Of a stretch of DNA of 64,000 bases, positions 61,877-64,000 are shown in pieces. This DNA is from BOG-933 sp037147415 (GTDB lineage Bacteria; Pseudomonadota; Alphaproteobacteria; Azospirillales; Azospirillaceae). Under the pieces are notes generated by a model. That model worked only from the letters and a program-made list of their open reading frames with translations, did no database searches and was not told the origin of the DNA. The stretch is taken from NCBI GenBank assembly GCA_037147415.1, contig JBAWVF010000001.1, forward strand, positions 1 to 64,000, given 5' to 3'. The stretch's first letter is position 1, and each line of letters opens with the position of its first letter. The position numbers and the translations under genes are program-made.

Positions 61877-62965
61877 TCATTCGGTGCCGGGGGCTTTCGA
61901 CAAAGTCTGCGCGCGACGACCAAGCCGCTCGGGCGGGAAATACAGGGTGACCGAGGTGCCTTGACCCGGCGAGCTGTTCAGCGCCAACCAGCCGCCATGC
62001 AGTTCGATCTGAGAGCGCACGATCACCAACCCGAGGCCGGTGCCTTCAGCGGGCCGTGTCCGCGGGTTTCCGCCCTGTCCGAATTCGGTAAAGACCTTGT
62101 GCAAATCATGGGGCTCTATCCCTGGGCCATGATCGACAACAGCAATTTCAAGGCCTTCGGCGCCGATTCGCGTATTGACGGCGATAGTGCCGCCCGGGTC
62201 GGAAAATTTGATCGCGTTCGACAGCAGATTAAAAAGCATCTGCCGAACCATCTTTTCATCCGCAGTCAGCGTTGACATCTCAGGCGGCGGAGAAAAAGTC
62301 ACCACCAGCTCTTTTTGCTGGAATACCGGGCTCAGCGCATGCATGACTTCGGCGATAATTGCGCCTGGGTCGATCAAATCCGCCGCCAATTCAAAACCAC
62401 CCGCTTCGATCTTTGATAAATCGAGCACGTCATTGATCAGGCGCAACAGATGGATGCCGCTTTGGTGAATGTCACCGGCGAAATCACGATATTTCGCATT
62501 GCCGATTTCACCGACCATCTCATAACGAATCATCTCGGCGAATCCGATGATGCCATGCAGCGGCGTGCGCAGATCATGGCTCATCCGGGCCAGGAAATCG
62601 GACTTGCGGGCATTGGCCGCCTCGGCGTCACCGCGAGCCTGCCCCAGCACATCGACCTCGCGGCTCAGCACCCGGTTATCGCGAATCAGCCCGCGAGCCC
62701 GCTCGACCACATCGTCCAGCTCTTCCACCAGGGCCCGGCAGGCGTCGAGGCGGTTGAGCAATTGGTTGACGCCCCGCCCGATAACGTCGAAATCAGTCTG
62801 AGGAAAGGACGGCGCGCGTATGGTGGACCGGTCCTGCACCGCGGTTTCCAACACGGCACGCAAGCGGCGCAGCGGCAGCACATAACGCCGTCTGACCACG
62901 ATACCACCGCCGACCACAACAGCCAGCAGCAGCCCGGCAAGCATGACAGTTTCCAATCCGGCCAC
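61877..62965 (-). CDS. membrane-anchored sensor histidine kinase
   Basis: A 362-residue kinase. One N-terminal TM helix (about 6-24) and a HAMP-like linker lead to HisKA with SHDLRTPLHGIIGF (H130). The ATPase domain has the N box NLLSNAIKFS (N250), G1 DHGPGI (278-283) and G2 GTGLGL (308-313). There is no periplasmic sensor domain, so it probably senses an internal or membrane signal. No response regulator gene is adjacent. The start is divergent from glgB by 214 bp, an area with an AT-rich patch near 63050-63070 that may hold promoters. Confidence 0.93.
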   Translation of the reverse strand: MAGLETVMLAGLLLAVVVGGGIVVRRRYVLPLRRLRAVLETAVQDRSTIRAPSFPQTDFDVIGRGVNQLLNRLDACRALVEELDDVVERARGLIRDNRVLSREVDVLGQARGDAEAANARKSDFLARMSHDLRTPLHGIIGFAEMIRYEMVGEIGNAKYRDFAGDIHQSGIHLLRLINDVLDLSKIEAGGFELAADLIDPGAIIAEVMHALSPVFQQKELVVTFSPPPEMSTLTADEKMVRQMLFNLLSNAIKFSDPGGTIAVNTRIGAEGLEIAVVDHGPGIEPHDLHKVFTEFGQGGNPRTRPAEGTGLGLVIVRSQIELHGGWLALNSSPGQGTSVTLYFPPERLGRRAQTLSKAPGTE

Positions 62966-63179
62966 AGTCCGGCCTCCGCTCCCGACATCCGGTAAACCGG
63001 ACTTTAAGGATAATTCCGCTCTCAGAGCTTCAATAAGGTTAACGCGCTCGTTATCTTAAAAAAATATATGTCGTCCGGAGCTGTTTGTGACGCTCGGCCC
63101 GGCTATAATGCCGAACCGGACCGTTTCATGCCCGCGTGTTGCGTCTCCGCCTGTTTCGCCCAAACCAGGAATCCTGCCC

Positions 63180-64000
63180 ATGTCCCGCGCCGACACCCGC
63201 ACCACACCCCGACCCGACACCGCGGCGGCCGATATCCTGCCGCCCGGCGCGCTCGATGCCCTGGTGCGCGCGGAACATGCCGATCCGTTCAGTGTGCTCG
63301 GCCTGCACCGGTTGCCCGCGGGCGGCATTTCGGTGCGCGCCTTCTTGCCCGGAGCGCGCACCGTGCACGTCATCGACTGTGATGGCGGCAAACGGGCCGG
63401 CGTAATCGCCGCAACCCTGCCCCGGATTCATCCCGAGGGCGTGTTCGCCGGCGTAATTCCCGGCCGGACCGAGCCCTTCCGCTATCGTTTGCGCGTCGAA
63501 TTCGACGAGGATACCATCGAGTTCGAAGACGCCTACCGCTTTCCGCCGGTGCTGGGCGAATTGGATGTCCATTTGCTGGCCGAAGGCAACCATCTTCAGG
63601 CCTATGAACGGTTGGGGGCTCACCCGCGCGAAATCGACGGCGTCGCCGGCACCGCTTTTGCGGTCTGGGCGCCGAACGCCCGCCGGGTCAGCCTGGTCGG
63701 GGATTTCTGCGACTGGGACGGCCGCCGCCTGCCGATGCGCAAGCGCCATGATTGCGGCGTATGGGAGCTGTTCGTGCCCGGCGCCGGTCCCGGCGAGCGC
63801 TATAAGTTCGAAATCAAAAGCGCCACCGGCACGTTACTGCCCTTAAAAGCCGACCCGGTTGCGCTCGAGGCCGAACATCCGCCGCGGACCGCCTCGATTG
63901 TGGCCGCACCCGATCATTACCGCTGGCATGATGGCGGCTGGCTCGAGCGCCGCAGCGCCGCCCACGGCCACCGCGCGCCGATTTCGATTTACGAGGTTCA
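63180..64000 (+). CDS. glgB: 1,4-alpha-glucan branching enzyme (partial, cut by window end)
   Basis: The first 273 residues of GlgB, which introduces alpha-1,6 branches in glycogen. Visible features are the N-terminal CBM48-like domain N1 (HADPFSVLGLHRLPAGGISVRAFLPGA), the YRFPPVLGELDVHLLAEGNHLQAYERLGAHP linker and the second CBM48 domain (GVAGTAFAVWAPNARRVSLVGDFCDWDGRRLPMRKR...GVWELFVPG). It ends just at the entry to the catalytic barrel (PISIYEV). AGGA lies 9 bases before the ATG. The catalytic domain is outside the window. Confidence 0.95.
   Translation, partial: MSRADTRTTPRPDTAAADILPPGALDALVRAEHADPFSVLGLHRLPAGGISVRAFLPGARTVHVIDCDGGKRAGVIAATLPRIHPEGVFAGVIPGRTEPFRYRLRVEFDEDTIEFEDAYRFPPVLGELDVHLLAEGNHLQAYERLGAHPREIDGVAGTAFAVWAPNARRVSLVGDFCDWDGRRLPMRKRHDCGVWELFVPGAGPGERYKFEIKSATGTLLPLKADPVALEAEHPPRTASIVAAPDHYRWHDGGWLERRSAAHGHRAPISIYEV

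Overview
The window looks like chromosome of a GC-rich alphaproteobacterium, most likely of the Rhodospirillales type. The evidence is the gene order tig-clpP-clpX-lon-hupB, the long block rpsB-tsf-pyrH-frr-uppS-cdsA-dxr-rseP-bamA-ompH-fabZ-lpxA-lpxI-lpxB, and the use of LpxI rather than LpxH for lipid A. All functions were read by eye from protein motifs; no similarity search was possible.

Layout. 1-6900: tRNA-Val, then the minus-strand proteostasis cluster (hupB, lon, clpX, clpP, tig) and tRNA-Leu. 7000-13130: NAD(P)HX repair (nnrD) with an HpcH/HpaI aldolase, a degenerate EAL-like protein, two lipoproteins and gpsA. 13290-20650: a LysR regulator, a coiled-coil protein, a methyltransferase, then a plus-strand run of gloB, GST, cupin, cyclic-nucleotide-type K+ channel, a REC/HD-GYP response regulator and a small zincin. 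20640-26900: a chemoreceptor and an AcrAB-like efflux pair. 27000-29400: the peroxide module ahpD-ahpC divergent from oxyR. 29570-42300: a small acidic protein, a Lon-related protease without a P-loop, and an MdtABC/NodT-type efflux locus interrupted by two toxin-antitoxin modules (HigBA-like on the same strand, HicAB on the opposite strand). 42380-46350: a lipoprotein with a pilus/secretin N-domain, a Nudix hydrolase, an unusual serine/threonine kinase and gloA. 46356-59931: lipid A, outer-membrane biogenesis, isoprenoid, phospholipid and translation genes. 60256-64000: a polytopic membrane protein, a sensor kinase and the start of glgB, which runs off the window.

Three things stand out. First, short tandem or direct repeats cover the stop codons of several genes (nnrD, ahpC, the Nudix gene, ompH). 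Second, two unrelated toxin-antitoxin pairs sit inside one efflux locus, one of them tightly packed between the adaptor and pump genes. Third, a kinase carries about 500 residues of unrecognised helical sequence and a zinc ribbon in front of its kinase domain. lpxD is missing from its usual place between ompH and fabZ. No phage, insertion sequence, rRNA operon or CRISPR array was seen, and no stretch over about 300 bases lacks a gene.
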